Positions 22,073 to 32,600 of a stretch of 64,000 nt of DNA are shown piece after piece. The stretch is taken from NCBI GenBank assembly GCA_016647705.1, contig CM028333.1, forward strand, positions 13,785,616-13,849,615. Reading direction: 5' to 3'. Source of the stretch: Eucommia ulmoides. Its lineage: Eukaryota > Streptophyta > Magnoliopsida > Garryales > Eucommiaceae. Position 1 is the stretch's first letter. Each line of letters opens with the position of its first letter. The notes under the pieces are model-generated. The model did not search any database and was not told where the DNA came from. It saw only the letters and a list, made by a program, of their open reading frames with translations. A program made the translations under genes and the position numbers.

Positions 22073-22969
22073 GATGTGTTTTAGAAGGGGAACGAATGAG
22101 GCTTTTTTTGGTTTGAGTCTGTGCTTTGGGATTGCTTCATGTGGTAGGTTTAGTATTTTGATTTTTGGAAACTTTGTGCTGTGGCAATGCATATACAACT
22201 AATCTAGTACTTGAGTATCTACACTCTTGGTAAAGCCAAAAAGAAAATAATAATAATAAATAAATAAAATAGATGTGTTTTCAAACTGTGAACCCACAAA
22301 CAAAACACTTTGAATCAGATAAAATTGAAAAAGAAAAGTTTAAAAATTGCAAGCCAAACAGATCCTTCACTGTGAACACAATCCATGCTTCTTTTGGACC
22401 ATATGGAACAATACAAACCCTGGCCCCGTTTGGTTACTGTTTTTATTCCCGCTCCCAAAATTCTAAAATTAATGTACAGAAATGTGCTTGGTAAACATGT
22501 TTCCGTTCCCCAAATTTCTAGAGTAATTTGAGATTATATCTTGAATTCTTTAAGAATCTGAGAAACAAAAAAAATGTTGATTTCTATTCAGTCCCACAAA
22601 ATTATTTCCACCAGCACACCGACCACCATACATTTAAAGAAAAACATAACAAACGTATTTCTTTCTTCTATTCTCATAAATTAAAAAATTCAATTTCAAG
22701 GCAAAGAATCATAACCAAACATGTTTCTATTTCAACCAAAAGCTACCTAAAAATTCCAATAAAGCAAATGCAAGCTAGTTTATTAATGTCTAGTATGAAC
22801 AATTGCTATATTGACAACTTAAAAACATCTAAAAGACAGCCTCAACATTGTCGTAACCACCACTACCACCACCAGCAATTATAATCTTCAAGTAATTCAT
22901 CATATACAAGGAAAAAAAAAAAAACGAAAACAATAATCACTTTGTGATCTTCACAGGCTACTACAAGAC
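22073..22969. other. Spacer between MED27 and CYB561, possible decayed MITE
   Basis: This is the upstream region of CYB561 and the downstream region of MED27. Near 22417 is CGTTTGGTTACTG and near 22715 the complementary-type string ATAACCAAACATG. These resemble the ends of a roughly 300-bp MITE, but I find no clean target duplication. The open frames of 73 and 118 codons in this stretch have no recognisable similarity and low-complexity composition. Confidence 0.4.
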
Positions 22970-25900
22970 TTATGCTTCCTCTGGAAAGCAGCCAATATGA
23001 TAAGCCTCGATGATATCCATGGAGGAGGAGCTTTGTTGATTTGATGGAGTTTTACTACCTTGAGAATTCCGGTAAAAACGGTAAACAGGAGGTAAAAGCA
23101 AAACCGATTGTTTGTCCATAGACAAAAGCCGCCCACACTTGCTGAAACCAAAGGAAAAAAAAAAAGATTTGAACATGGAATAAAAAAGCAGAAATCACTA
23201 GAACGAAAAGGAGAGAGAATCTAAAACCTGCAATTTTTCAAGAATAATGTTTGGTAGCTGCATATCCAATTCTACAAAAACAAAAAAAAGGGACAAATAT
23301 ATGCTTGAAAACATGCATATGATTCTATTGAGGTAATAACCTAAAGATGAGAATTGGAAATGTTTGTACCAATAGAGCATGCAGGGCTGTTTTTTCTTTT
23401 ACTCCGATGAAGTACTGTAGAGCAATAGTAGCATGCTCCTGTCATACAGCAAATATGAGACCGATATCTTCAAATCTGAACTAAAATTGGATGATAGAAC
23501 AAAGTTATACCGTGATATGCCTATATATATTATGAAGTGAACGCCCTCTTGCATGTACGTAGCTGCCACCCTTCACGAAAATTCATTAGCCAGAGAGAGA
23601 GAGAGAGTTTTAAATAGAAGATTTAAAATATCTATATAATAAATTTATAGATATTATATAATAAATATCTATATAATAAAGACATTATATCTATATAATG
23701 TCTTTTTGTTAAGGATTGAGATGAGATTGATTTGAGAAAAATGAATGGATGAGATTGAATTATAAAAGTCTGTTAGGGGGGAATTCTTGCCCAAAAATTT
23801 TACGTCCCTACTTCTAAGATGATTAAATTAAGTTATATTTTATACCATTTAAATTTTACATTTATATTTAATTCGTTTTTTTATTATTTACTAACTTTTT
23901 ACAATTAGAAAATCAATATAATGTGCTTAGTACGGGGAATCCCTAGTATGCTAATATAAAAAGAGCTTTAATTTATTGAGGAGACTCCACAATACGAAGA
24001 ATCCATTAGAATGGCCGTAAAACGCACATTTTAAGCCATAAAACGAATTCTCACCACAACACTGCCTGCTCCAGCAAAGCCTATACAATGTCAAAACTTT
24101 TTCCCTCACCTTTTGCGTTTGCTCACTAGAACATTTCCCAGTCAGCCCTATAGAAACTGTTCTATTGTTCTACAAACCGTTTTTTATACCTGAAATTGTG
24201 TAAAAGTGGCCTCACACTTACCCTACGCCAAGCCTTAATGGAAAACAACTAGTGAGTGCCCGTGCCTTTAAGCTTTAGTGTTATTTTAATAAATAAATGA
24301 TATTATGTAACTTTAAATATTAAATTTTGACTAAATAATTATCTTAAATAATTAATTTTATATTATAAATTTAAATAACAGTAACTCTACAAAATAATTA
24401 TGATTAACAGATATCTCCACATATATAATTCAAGGGATGAAAATATCTCTTCAATTGAATGGTTGAAATTTAGTCTGAATCTTCGCTAATAAATCTCAGC
24501 CGTTCTATTGAGAAAAAAAAAAATTATCATGTGGAATTCACACCCGTCCCAATTTATAATATAGATGTGATGTACCAAGCAGTATTAGAAGATGAGCAAC
24601 TCAAAAATTGGGTTACCTCATCAGGTGAAAAGAAAGCTACTGAAACAGGATCTATAGAGCCAGCTGGATGCAAAGACACTATAGCTCTAAAAACAGAAGG
24701 GAAGAATAACTCGATCACAGCAATATTTTCTGCGGCAACAGCACCCATTGATCCTCTTCTTAGTTTACCTGTGGTGTGAAAGTTGCGCTCTTCTAATGAT
24801 TCCATAGAGCTTTCATTGCCGGATGAGAGCAGAGAGGAGGCTCGTTTTAACCAATCTGATCGCTGGTGAGTATAAATTTTCAAATTTGGCACTTCTTTCT
24901 CCATACGTGAAACAATATCCAACACTGTTTTCTGATCACTAGGATCTTCTTCCTGATTTATAAGCGAAGCACAATGTTTCTTAGAAACTGATTCCGCACT
25001 AGACCCATCATCAAGGTGAGGAAAGAATCGCCGTTTCTGATCAGCAAATGCCTTAAGAGCTAACCTGCAGGCATTAAACCAGAAGCCCAAGGGGTGTTGT
25101 CAATTGTCATTGAAGAGAGAGGGAAGAAAAGGAAGGATCATTGCTGAACTTTGAACAGCATTTTCAGGACAGTGGTCTAATTTTTGTGAACATAAAGAAT
25201 TTAGGGGTTCTTGGTGAACTTAAATTTTTTGCCCATGCGCTACAGTAATTTTTTTGAGAAATAAAAAGTTATTATACTACATGAAAATCACTGTAATTTT
25301 TCCATGTAAAAAAATTGCAATGACTTTCATATGTCTCACAATGACTTTAAACTTTTGACATAATCATTACACTCCTCAAAAAGTTACTGAATCGAGTGGG
25401 TTGAGTAAATAGTGGGTTGCAAAATTTGGGGCCCATGGCAAAAAACCCTAGAATTTAATCACCAGTACATTTTGTTCCAATAGACCAGGCTTTAATTTTC
25501 GTGGGTGGCACTTGGAGTAGTACACTGAGTGATGGCATCACCAAAGATTAAAAAGGAATGGGGAAAAAATCCACACGCTATTGACTACATCACTAAAAGT
25601 CTATTATGTCTCTTGGGAGTTACAGGCTCACAGCACTCAGGCATGCGAATTTGGAAATTGTTGTTAAAAAAATAAAAATAAAAAAAGTTTCAAATTTTTG
25701 ACTTGGTTTCTTCAACCAATTTCTTTAGACTAAAGAAAGAAATTCAGAACAAATTTACGTTGCAAATTTCAAAATATTTGACACGTAGAGAGGCACCACT
25801 TCTAGCAGTAATAGTTGGTGAATTCTCGCTCACTTACCCAAAATTTTGTTGTCCTTCCATTCACACACACAAAAAAAAATAAAAAAAATGGAATTTTCAA

Positions 25901-27776
25901 GGTATTCTTTAACTTCTTTGTTGTCCCTTCCTCCTTTTAGAGAGTATACAGAAGAATATGGTCATAGTGTATGATATATTAAGGGAGCTCCTTTTGTGTC
26001 ACGGAGTCTCCCATAGTTAGAAGTGCTATTGATCATAGATGTCTTCATAGAGGAGAGAGTTAATGTCAAAGTCATTTTTAAGAGATATTTCCCATCAACA
26101 GAACTTAACTACCAGAAAGAAATTCTCATTGAACCAAAGACCTTGTCCTCAGTAGTCAAAGAAAACATTGTAGATTTAAGAAAATTTGATACAGATGAAG
26201 TGAAAAGGAGCTTAAACAAGTGTTAATTCCTATAAAATTGTCTGTGGGAAGCAATGGCGGACTTAGAAATTGAGTTCAGAAGGGAGCTTGTGTATTTCAA
26301 TAAAAATATATTAACTATAATTTTGTAAAGTACTGAAAAAAGAAAACTGAAGGGTAAGGGGCAAAGGGGGTCAAGGTTAATGGGGGGGTTGGGGGGGCGG
26401 CTTGAGTCCCCGCTGGCCGTTGCTTAGCTCCACTACTGTTGGGAAGGAAAAATTAACAATTTTCTAATTATTAATATACTTATTGACGGTCTAATGTCAA
26501 CTCAACAAGAATACAACACTTAATCCAATCAGCATATTGAAATCATGGCAAGTGAAACATATTTTGCACGAACAAGTGAACATGAAACAACATTAGTTAG
26601 GGTAAAGCATGAGCCTGTCAACACTTCTAAAATCGAATGGTGAAACGATCCCAGTATCTATTAATGTGACTTAAAATTAACAAATGTTCTTTAAATAAAC
26701 CAACCTGGCCCGATCAACAGCGGAAGCACCAGCCTGACCAGCAAGTTGACGTTTCCAAGCATATGCAACAACAGCACCATCAGGACACACCAGTGGCATG
26801 TGAAGGCCCCAAGAATTACTTCGCAAGCGCAGAGATTCATTGAGAACTCCAGACTCTTCCAACTGCTTTCCTACCATTTGGAGAAGGATCAAATTATATT
26901 AGACCCAATGGCAGTTATACTTAACACTACCAAATACCCTTTTTTTGGATTATTACAAATTCTGTATTAACAAATTTGAATTATAAAATTCTTTTTCAGC
27001 AGAATCTATTTTCAAATTTATTTTTTCCGAAAGGTATAAAGTATCAACTACAAAACTCTCATCTACTTCAGAAATTTCCATGCCAACCAATAACCCTCAT
27101 ATAATTTCTATCAATAAAAACTCTTGAATGTGCCTCACAAGGCTGGCCCCTAGGCCAAAGACACCAAAGCAACTAATAGGGGCACCAGTTCTTTTAGGCA
27201 TATAGATACTTGGTTCTTTAATTACAAAAAATTATAATAATTACTACCTTAATCCTAATTAGTGCATTCCACCTTAATCCTTCTTTAATTTTGCATAAGC
27301 ACATAAATCCGAAATCACCAAATCCTATTGATCGGAACTTCGCTTGAGTTCATAATGTCGAAACGGATACAAAATTGACTTCACATACCAAATGTAAAAA
27401 CAAAACCTATAAAATTTAAGCAAAAAACAAATACAAATTAAGCCTGTACGGAAGAAATTTAGTAGTTACCAACGGCCCGGAGATCTTGGAGGTGCTGGCG
27501 CATGGAGGACTCTTCTTTGAGGATCAAATGCAACGGCTTAGTAGACTGGTGAGGTTGCGCGGCGACGAAGAGTGCTTCCAGGATGCGGTCAGCGCCAATC
27601 CTGATGTCCGCAATTAGACGACCAGCCTGGGACAGGCGATCCATCGCCATCGCAACCTGTTTGGGGGGCGCCTCCGTCGTCGATTCCGGTGACGGAGAGG
27701 TGGGCATCGCCGCCATCTGAGGTGGTGGTGGTGGTGGACGTGGTCGTGGTAAAAGAGAAACCAGCACTTCGTCCAT
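22970..27776 (-). CDS. MED27: Mediator of RNA polymerase II transcription subunit 27, 7 exons, 421 aa
   Basis: Exons on the minus strand: 27776-27470, 26870-26705, 25064-24617, 23570-23511, 23438-23370, 23271-23228 and 23141-22970. Introns are GT-AG and the phases join into 1266 nt with stop. The N-terminus has a Pro run (residues 12-19) and then PPKQVAMAMDRLSQAGRLIA and GADRILEALFVAA, the helical core of plant MED27. The middle exon reads LALKAFADQKRRFFPHLDD and SDWLKRASSLL. The C-terminal part holds ARGRSLHNIYRHI, ATIALQYFIG and WICSYQTLF. Next is a metal-binding-like tail with C364, C367 (CSKCGRLL), H413 and C416 (HIGC). It ends in EEA, as in other plants. MED27 is a tail-module subunit of the nuclear Mediator complex that links activators to RNA polymerase II. 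Arabidopsis MED27 is of similar length. No truncation is seen. Confidence 0.94.
23630..23905. repeat. Dispersed repeat in a MED27 intron, shared with 62222-62400
   Basis: The stretch GATGAGATTGRATTATAAAAG through GGGAATTCTTGC and CAAAAATTTTA, up to about 23890, matches 62222-62400 in the same orientation with moderate divergence. It is preceded by an AT-rich part (23625-23705) of ATCTATATAATA units that can fold back. Probably a small non-autonomous element of unknown class. Confidence 0.55.
25195..25455. repeat. MITE-like repeat in MED27 intron 2
   Basis: The left part, AATTTAGGGGTTCTTGGTGAAC, and the right part, whose complement reads AAATTCTAGGGTTTTTT, form weak terminal inverted repeats. 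A related sequence with a complementary TTTTTGGTGAATA end lies at about 29255-29465. Both contain the CTGTAATTTTT / TACAGTTACTTTACAC type of core. Class not determined. Confidence 0.4.
26252..26438. mobile_element. hAT-like MITE, 187 bp, in MED27 intron 2
   Basis: Flanked by GTGGGAAG (26244-26251) and TTGGGAAG (26439-26446), an 8-bp duplication with one mismatch. Ends read CAATGGCGGACTTAG on the left and, complemented, CAGTAGTGGAGCTAAG on the right. The 8-bp duplication and the CA...TG ends fit hAT. It contains a G-rich run (26352-26400). Confidence 0.6.
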
Positions 27777-27786
27777 TTTTTAAATT

Positions 27787-27819
27787 TTTATAGTGGGCTT
27801 ATATGATTCTCCGGCCCAA
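27787..27819 (-). promoter_or_regulatory. Site II-like GGGCC/GCCCA motifs upstream of MED27
   Basis: On the minus strand ATTGGGCCGG (about 27811-27820) and AAGCCCAC (about 27793-27800) lie 15-45 bases upstream of the ATG. Such TGGGCC/GCCCA motifs are typical of plant housekeeping promoters bound by TCP factors. Their position next to the ATG implies a short 5' UTR. No experimental support. Confidence 0.4.
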
Positions 27820-28059
27820 TATGGAAAAACTTTATTAAGGGCCGTTTGGGTAAATTCATGAAATTTAAAATTTAAAAGTTCTTTTTTTTGGTTATTTTTT
27901 CCCCCAAAAAGTTCACTATTTTCAAGATTAATCTCACCTTCTTCTTTTATTTTATGAAAACTGTAATTCAAAATATATTTTTATGACAAAAATAAATTTT
28001 AATTATTTTTTAATAATAAACATTAATCACCACATAAAATATTCACTATTTAGTCACTA

Positions 28060-28590
28060 CTATAATAAATATTTCTATCACCATCACCACCACAATAAAT
28101 ATTCGCTATCACCATCATCATTACTGCAACAAATATTTGTTATCACCACCGCTACTACTATAACAAATATTTACTATCACCGTCGCTATTACCAAATAAA
28201 TATTCACTACTATCACCGCCATTACTGCAACAAATATTTATTACCATTACCGCCACCACCACAATAAACATTTATTATTACCACCTCTATCACCATATCA
28301 AACATTTACTATTATCACTGTCACCACCAGAGTAAATATTTTTCATCATCATCACCACAAATTAATATTTGTTGTCAATGCTACCAACACAACAAATATT
28401 CATCATTACTACCATCGCCTCAACAAATATTCGAAATCACTATTGTCATCACCATAACAAACATTCATATTATCTCCACTATCACAACAAATATAAGTTA
28501 TCACCACTACTGTCATCACAACAAATATGTGTTATCGTCACCACAACAACAATTTTTTCTACTACAATCGTCGCCGCCGCTACAACAAAT
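28060..28590. repeat. Degenerate minisatellite of AACAAATATT + (ATCACC)n units
   Basis: About fifteen repeats of a roughly 30-45-bp unit: (A)ACAAATATT(T/C) followed by a variable ATC/ACC/CAC triplet stretch. All plus-strand open frames here are His/Tyr/Asn-rich products of the repeat and are not genes. The array is followed by a poly-A run at 28668-28689. Confidence 0.8.
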
Positions 28591-28740
28591 AATCAAAAAA
28601 TTGAAAGCAAATATCAAAATTATACGATTAAAAACATAAAAAATAGAAAATTATATTTTTATATAGAAAAAAAAAAAAAAAAAAAAAAAGGATCTAGAAA
28701 TTTAAATAGCTCAAGACACATGAAGGGGAAAATGTAAACA

Positions 28741-30569
28741 AATAAAAAAATAGATATGAAGAAAAGAATAAAAAAAGAGTCATCGCAGGAAAATTCACCA
28801 CGATGGTGACTCCTATAATTGGCCGTCGCTGACCAGACAACGGCCAGATCTATTCAAGATTCGACCAGCGACGTCTAGATGTTGGTCGTCGTTGGCCAAT
28901 CTGGTGGTGTCTGGGGACTGGCGGTGCTGATAGTAGAGGGGTAGTGGTCGGAGCTGTTGGTGGAGGTGTTTCCCCTCACGAAGCTTTTTCATGTTATTGC
29001 TCGAGAGAGAGAGAGAGTAAATAGAGAGATTATGCACGTTTTGGTATAATTTTGTTTGGTAGAGTTAATCATTTATATAAATATTGATGGAGGGTAATTT
29101 TGTTAGTTCATTTTAAGTTCATGCATTTTTTAAAAAAAGAAAAAGATTTATTAATAGTGTTTTGCCCAAAAAAAATGTTGGGCCTATAGCCCATTTTAAC
29201 TTATTCTTTAAAATTGGGTTAACTCCAATTATTCCTTTTTATTCGATGATCCCAAAGTTTGTTATTCACAGTTCATTCGATCCAATCGGTAAAGTAATTT
29301 TTTGAAAAATCCAAAATTCTATCATAGGTCCAAAATCATTGCACCGTGACTTTTATGTGGTACAGTTACTTTACACTTCTCAAAAAATTATTTTAACAGG
29401 TGGACTGAGCAAAATTTTTAATTTCATAGATTATTCACCAAAAACTCTAATTTAAAATTTTAAGATTTCATCTCTGCGTAAATTTATTTGGGTATATTTT
29501 TTGAAATTAAAATTTTATTGAGGCAAATTCATTTCAAGATGTAGAGGTATACCTTCTACACAAGTATTTTCATCTGTTATTTTATTCTCTCTTAAATCTC
29601 ATTTTGAAATTTTAAAGATTTTTATATGTTTTTTTCTAAAAGAATTTTAAGTTATCAGTTTCAAAAATCCTTTATCGAAATCAAATTCTCCCAAAATATT
29701 TCACCCAAAAGAATTATAAAATATTTAGAATATTTTAAGATTATGTCTTTAAACATGATGATTGGTGGATCCTGCACAACTTAATGGCTACTATATTATT
29801 GATAGCATTACAACAAAAATTATTGACCCAAAGTGAATTATTATTTTTTTTTACCAGGTTTATCGATTATACTGTTGCCAAGTTCGGAGTGGAAATTTAT
29901 AGTTAGCAAGGGTGATTGTCATATATCATTGACATGTGTTATTTAACATTCTAGTATATATATGGATTTTAGAGATTTACAATTTAATTTATTGGATTTG
30001 GAACTATACAACTCAATTCATTGGAGATTTTTGTTTATTAAGAATTTAATGATCTATGTCTTTTCGATGATTTTTCTTGCGCACCGAATTTTTCAATAGA
30101 CTAGGTGACCTGACATGACAAGACTGTTAAAATATCTCCTGATTCAAACAGAGTTTTGATTTACATTATAAGAGTGATTCTTCTTACAATGATATTTTAT
30201 CAACAAGTGTCACTACAGTTGGTTTTTTAGTGACCTTTATTGTAAATGTTAGTATATTAGATAATGTTTTATTAATATGTGACATTTCTCTGCAAATGTC
30301 ACGGTACCAAATTTATTTAATGAGTCTTATAATAAAATGTCTTAGTATTATAATATATTTTCTTCTCTGGAAGAACCAAAATTATAATGCTTAAAAAGGA
30401 GAATCTTTAGATTAGTAATAAAGATGACTTAAATCCCATGTTAAAGAATTTTACCAAAATCTCTTCTCAAAGGAAGGATCATGTGTTTCACATAATCTTC
30501 CTAATGTATCTTGTCCTATTTAAATCATTGTAGCAACTGAAATCTATTTTGCAGAAACAAAAGAATCGA
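28741..30569. other. AT-rich spacer with a possible CACTA-element end
   Basis: No gene seen. A GA microsatellite lies at 28998-29018. At 30211 CACTACAGTTGGTTTTTTAG begins. It resembles the CACTAC terminus and TTAGTGAC subterminal repeats of plant En/Spm (CACTA) elements, but no second end or TnpA/TnpD coding region is visible. Sequence 29255-29465 is a relative of the repeat in MED27 intron 2. Confidence 0.35.
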
Positions 30570-31178
30570 TAATTCCTTTCGTCTTAATCTTTGTTGTACA
30601 CCTTTGAATTCAGAGATTTGGGAAACTCTTAAAATCATGAATGACTTAAAAGCTCCGAGCTTGGATAGGTTTCAACTCATATTTTTTTAAGAGAAATTGA
30701 AGTGTTGTGGGTTCTAATGTTTGTAATTTTGTTAGAAACTGCTTTACTAATTCTAAAATGTTTGTAATTTCTATCAAAACTCTCATTGCTCTTATCCCAA
30801 AAGTTGATAATCCTAAAAGAATTAGTCAATTTAGTCCTATAAGTCTATGTAATACTACGTACAAAATAGTTTTGTGCTGAGTCGTATGACCACGGATAAT
30901 GTTATCATTACCTAGGAAATTATTCACTTTCTTAGAAAATCTAAAAACAAAGATGGTGGCATTATAATAAAAATTAATCTTGAAAAGGCTTATGATATAA
31001 TCCGTTAGGACTTCCTTAGGGATACCTTTTTTTTTCTTTTAACCTCCCTAGCCTTTGGATCAATTTAATTATGTCATGTGTTACTAATGTGTCCTTACCT
31101 ATTCTCTGGAATGGGAACCCCTTGAGGAATTTAAACCTTCTAGAGGACTTAGGCAAGGAGATTCTCTATAACCTTATC
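30570..31178 (+). pseudogene. L1-type LINE, part 1: reverse transcriptase N-terminal half
   Basis: A decayed frame reads SEIWETLKIMNDLKAPSLDRF near 30615. Then come TLIALIPKVDNPKRISQFSPISLCNTTYKIV near 30780, IIIKINLEKAYDIIR near 30960 and GLRQGDSL near 31150. These are the conserved plant L1 reverse-transcriptase blocks. No endonuclease domain is recognisable upstream. The frame is cut at 31178 by the foldback element and resumes at 52338. Confidence 0.85.
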
Positions 31179-31799
31179 TAGGGCTGTGCAAAAATACCGA
31201 CGATCTGACCCACCTGCCATAATCGACTAGCCTGGCCTGTAAAATTCGGCTCAGATGAGTTAAGAAAAAACAGTTCCTCTCTCCTCCATCAACGAAGTGG
31301 CACTCCTTCTCTTTCATTAACTCTAGCCTCCAAATCCATCGAAATCTTCAATTCCGTTCATTGTTTTGCCTTCGTGGCTTCGTAATCGTAACTCTCCCAT
31401 GTAAATGAATGTGTTTTCGACTACTGGATTGAATGTTGGTACTTGATTTTCGACTACTGGATTGAATGTGGTTTCCGTTGAATTCTGATTCAGACCATTA
31501 CTACTTGGTTTTCGACTACTGTATTGAATGTGGTTTCCGTTGAATTCTGATTTAAACCATAACTTGATTTTCGACTTGGAATAGGAATGTTTTTCATTTC
31601 GATTACTGGTTGAGGAACAAGATTCATTTTTCTCATTGCAAGCAAAACCGATGATGGCCTTGTCACTTCTAATAGAAGATTCTAAATATAAGGTTTTGCT
31701 CTCATGGAGATCCAAGCAGATTAAGATTGCCTTATCTGCTTTGCTTCTCCCTGATTGCAAGCAGAACCGATGATCTTTCTGATTGCTTTGCCTTGAGGT

Positions 31800-32010
31800 T
31801 TTAGCTGCTCCTGATGGGAGTGCGCTGCAGCGGGGTAATAGAGCATTGCAACGCGCTTTTATGGCTGATTCTGATAGGAGGGCACCGTAGCAGGGTGAGA
31901 ATCGCGTTGCATTGTGCTTCTAATGGGCTTAGTTCTGATGGGAAGACGCTGCAACCTTTTTTTCCTGATGGCCGATTATGATAGAATCACGCTGCAACGC
32001 GCTTCCACCA
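31800..32010. repeat. CTGCAG-centred palindrome block, left arm outer copy
   Basis: Tandem modules of the type CTGATGGGAG + GCGCTGCAGCGGGGT + ... + CGCGTTGCATTG. Palindromes start at 31823 and 31844, 31883 and 31905, and near 31947, so members of a pair are 21-22 bp apart. Many copies differ by C-to-T or G-to-A at CG, as expected for methylated DNA. Confidence 0.75.
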
Positions 32011-32600
32011 AAAATTACAACCAAATCACTTCGTTTACTATTTAATCGATTTTAAAATTGAATAATTTAGTTCAATTATCCGTCCTTTAAATTTGGTGAA
32101 TGTGTGTATATATATATATTGGAATGAATGTGGTTTCCGTGGAATTCTGATTTAGACCATTACTTGATTTTCGACTTGGAATATGAATGTTTTTCATTTC
32201 AATTGTTGGTTCAGGAACAAGATTCGTTTCTTTGGTTGCAAGCAAAATCGATGATGGTCTTGTCCTTGTCCCACTTCTAAAAGAAAATTCTAAAGATGAG
32301 GTTTCTCTCTCATGAAGAACCAAGCAGACTAGGTAGTCTCATTCGTTTTGCTTCTCCCTAATTGCAAGCAAAACCGATGATCTCTCTGATTGCTTTGCCC
32401 TGAGGTTTTTCTCTCTTGGAAATGCAAATAGATTAGGGCTACCTTATCTGTTTTGCTTCTCCCTAATGATGGTCTTGTCCTTGTCCTTATCCCACTTCTA
32501 ATAGAAAATTCTAAAGATGAGGTTTTGCGCTCATGGAGATCCAAGTAGATTAGGGTTGCCTTATCTGCTTTGCTTCTCCTTGATTGTAAGCAGAATAGAT

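Noticed and set aside
22414-22740. MITE with GTTTGGTTA ends between MED27 and CYB561
   Set aside because: The second end matches only over about nine bases and I find no target duplication, so it is mentioned only in the spacer entry.
27983-28737. His/Tyr/Asn-rich frames that look like a metal-binding protein
   Set aside because: They are translations of the ATC/ACC minisatellite. There is no start context and no conserved part.
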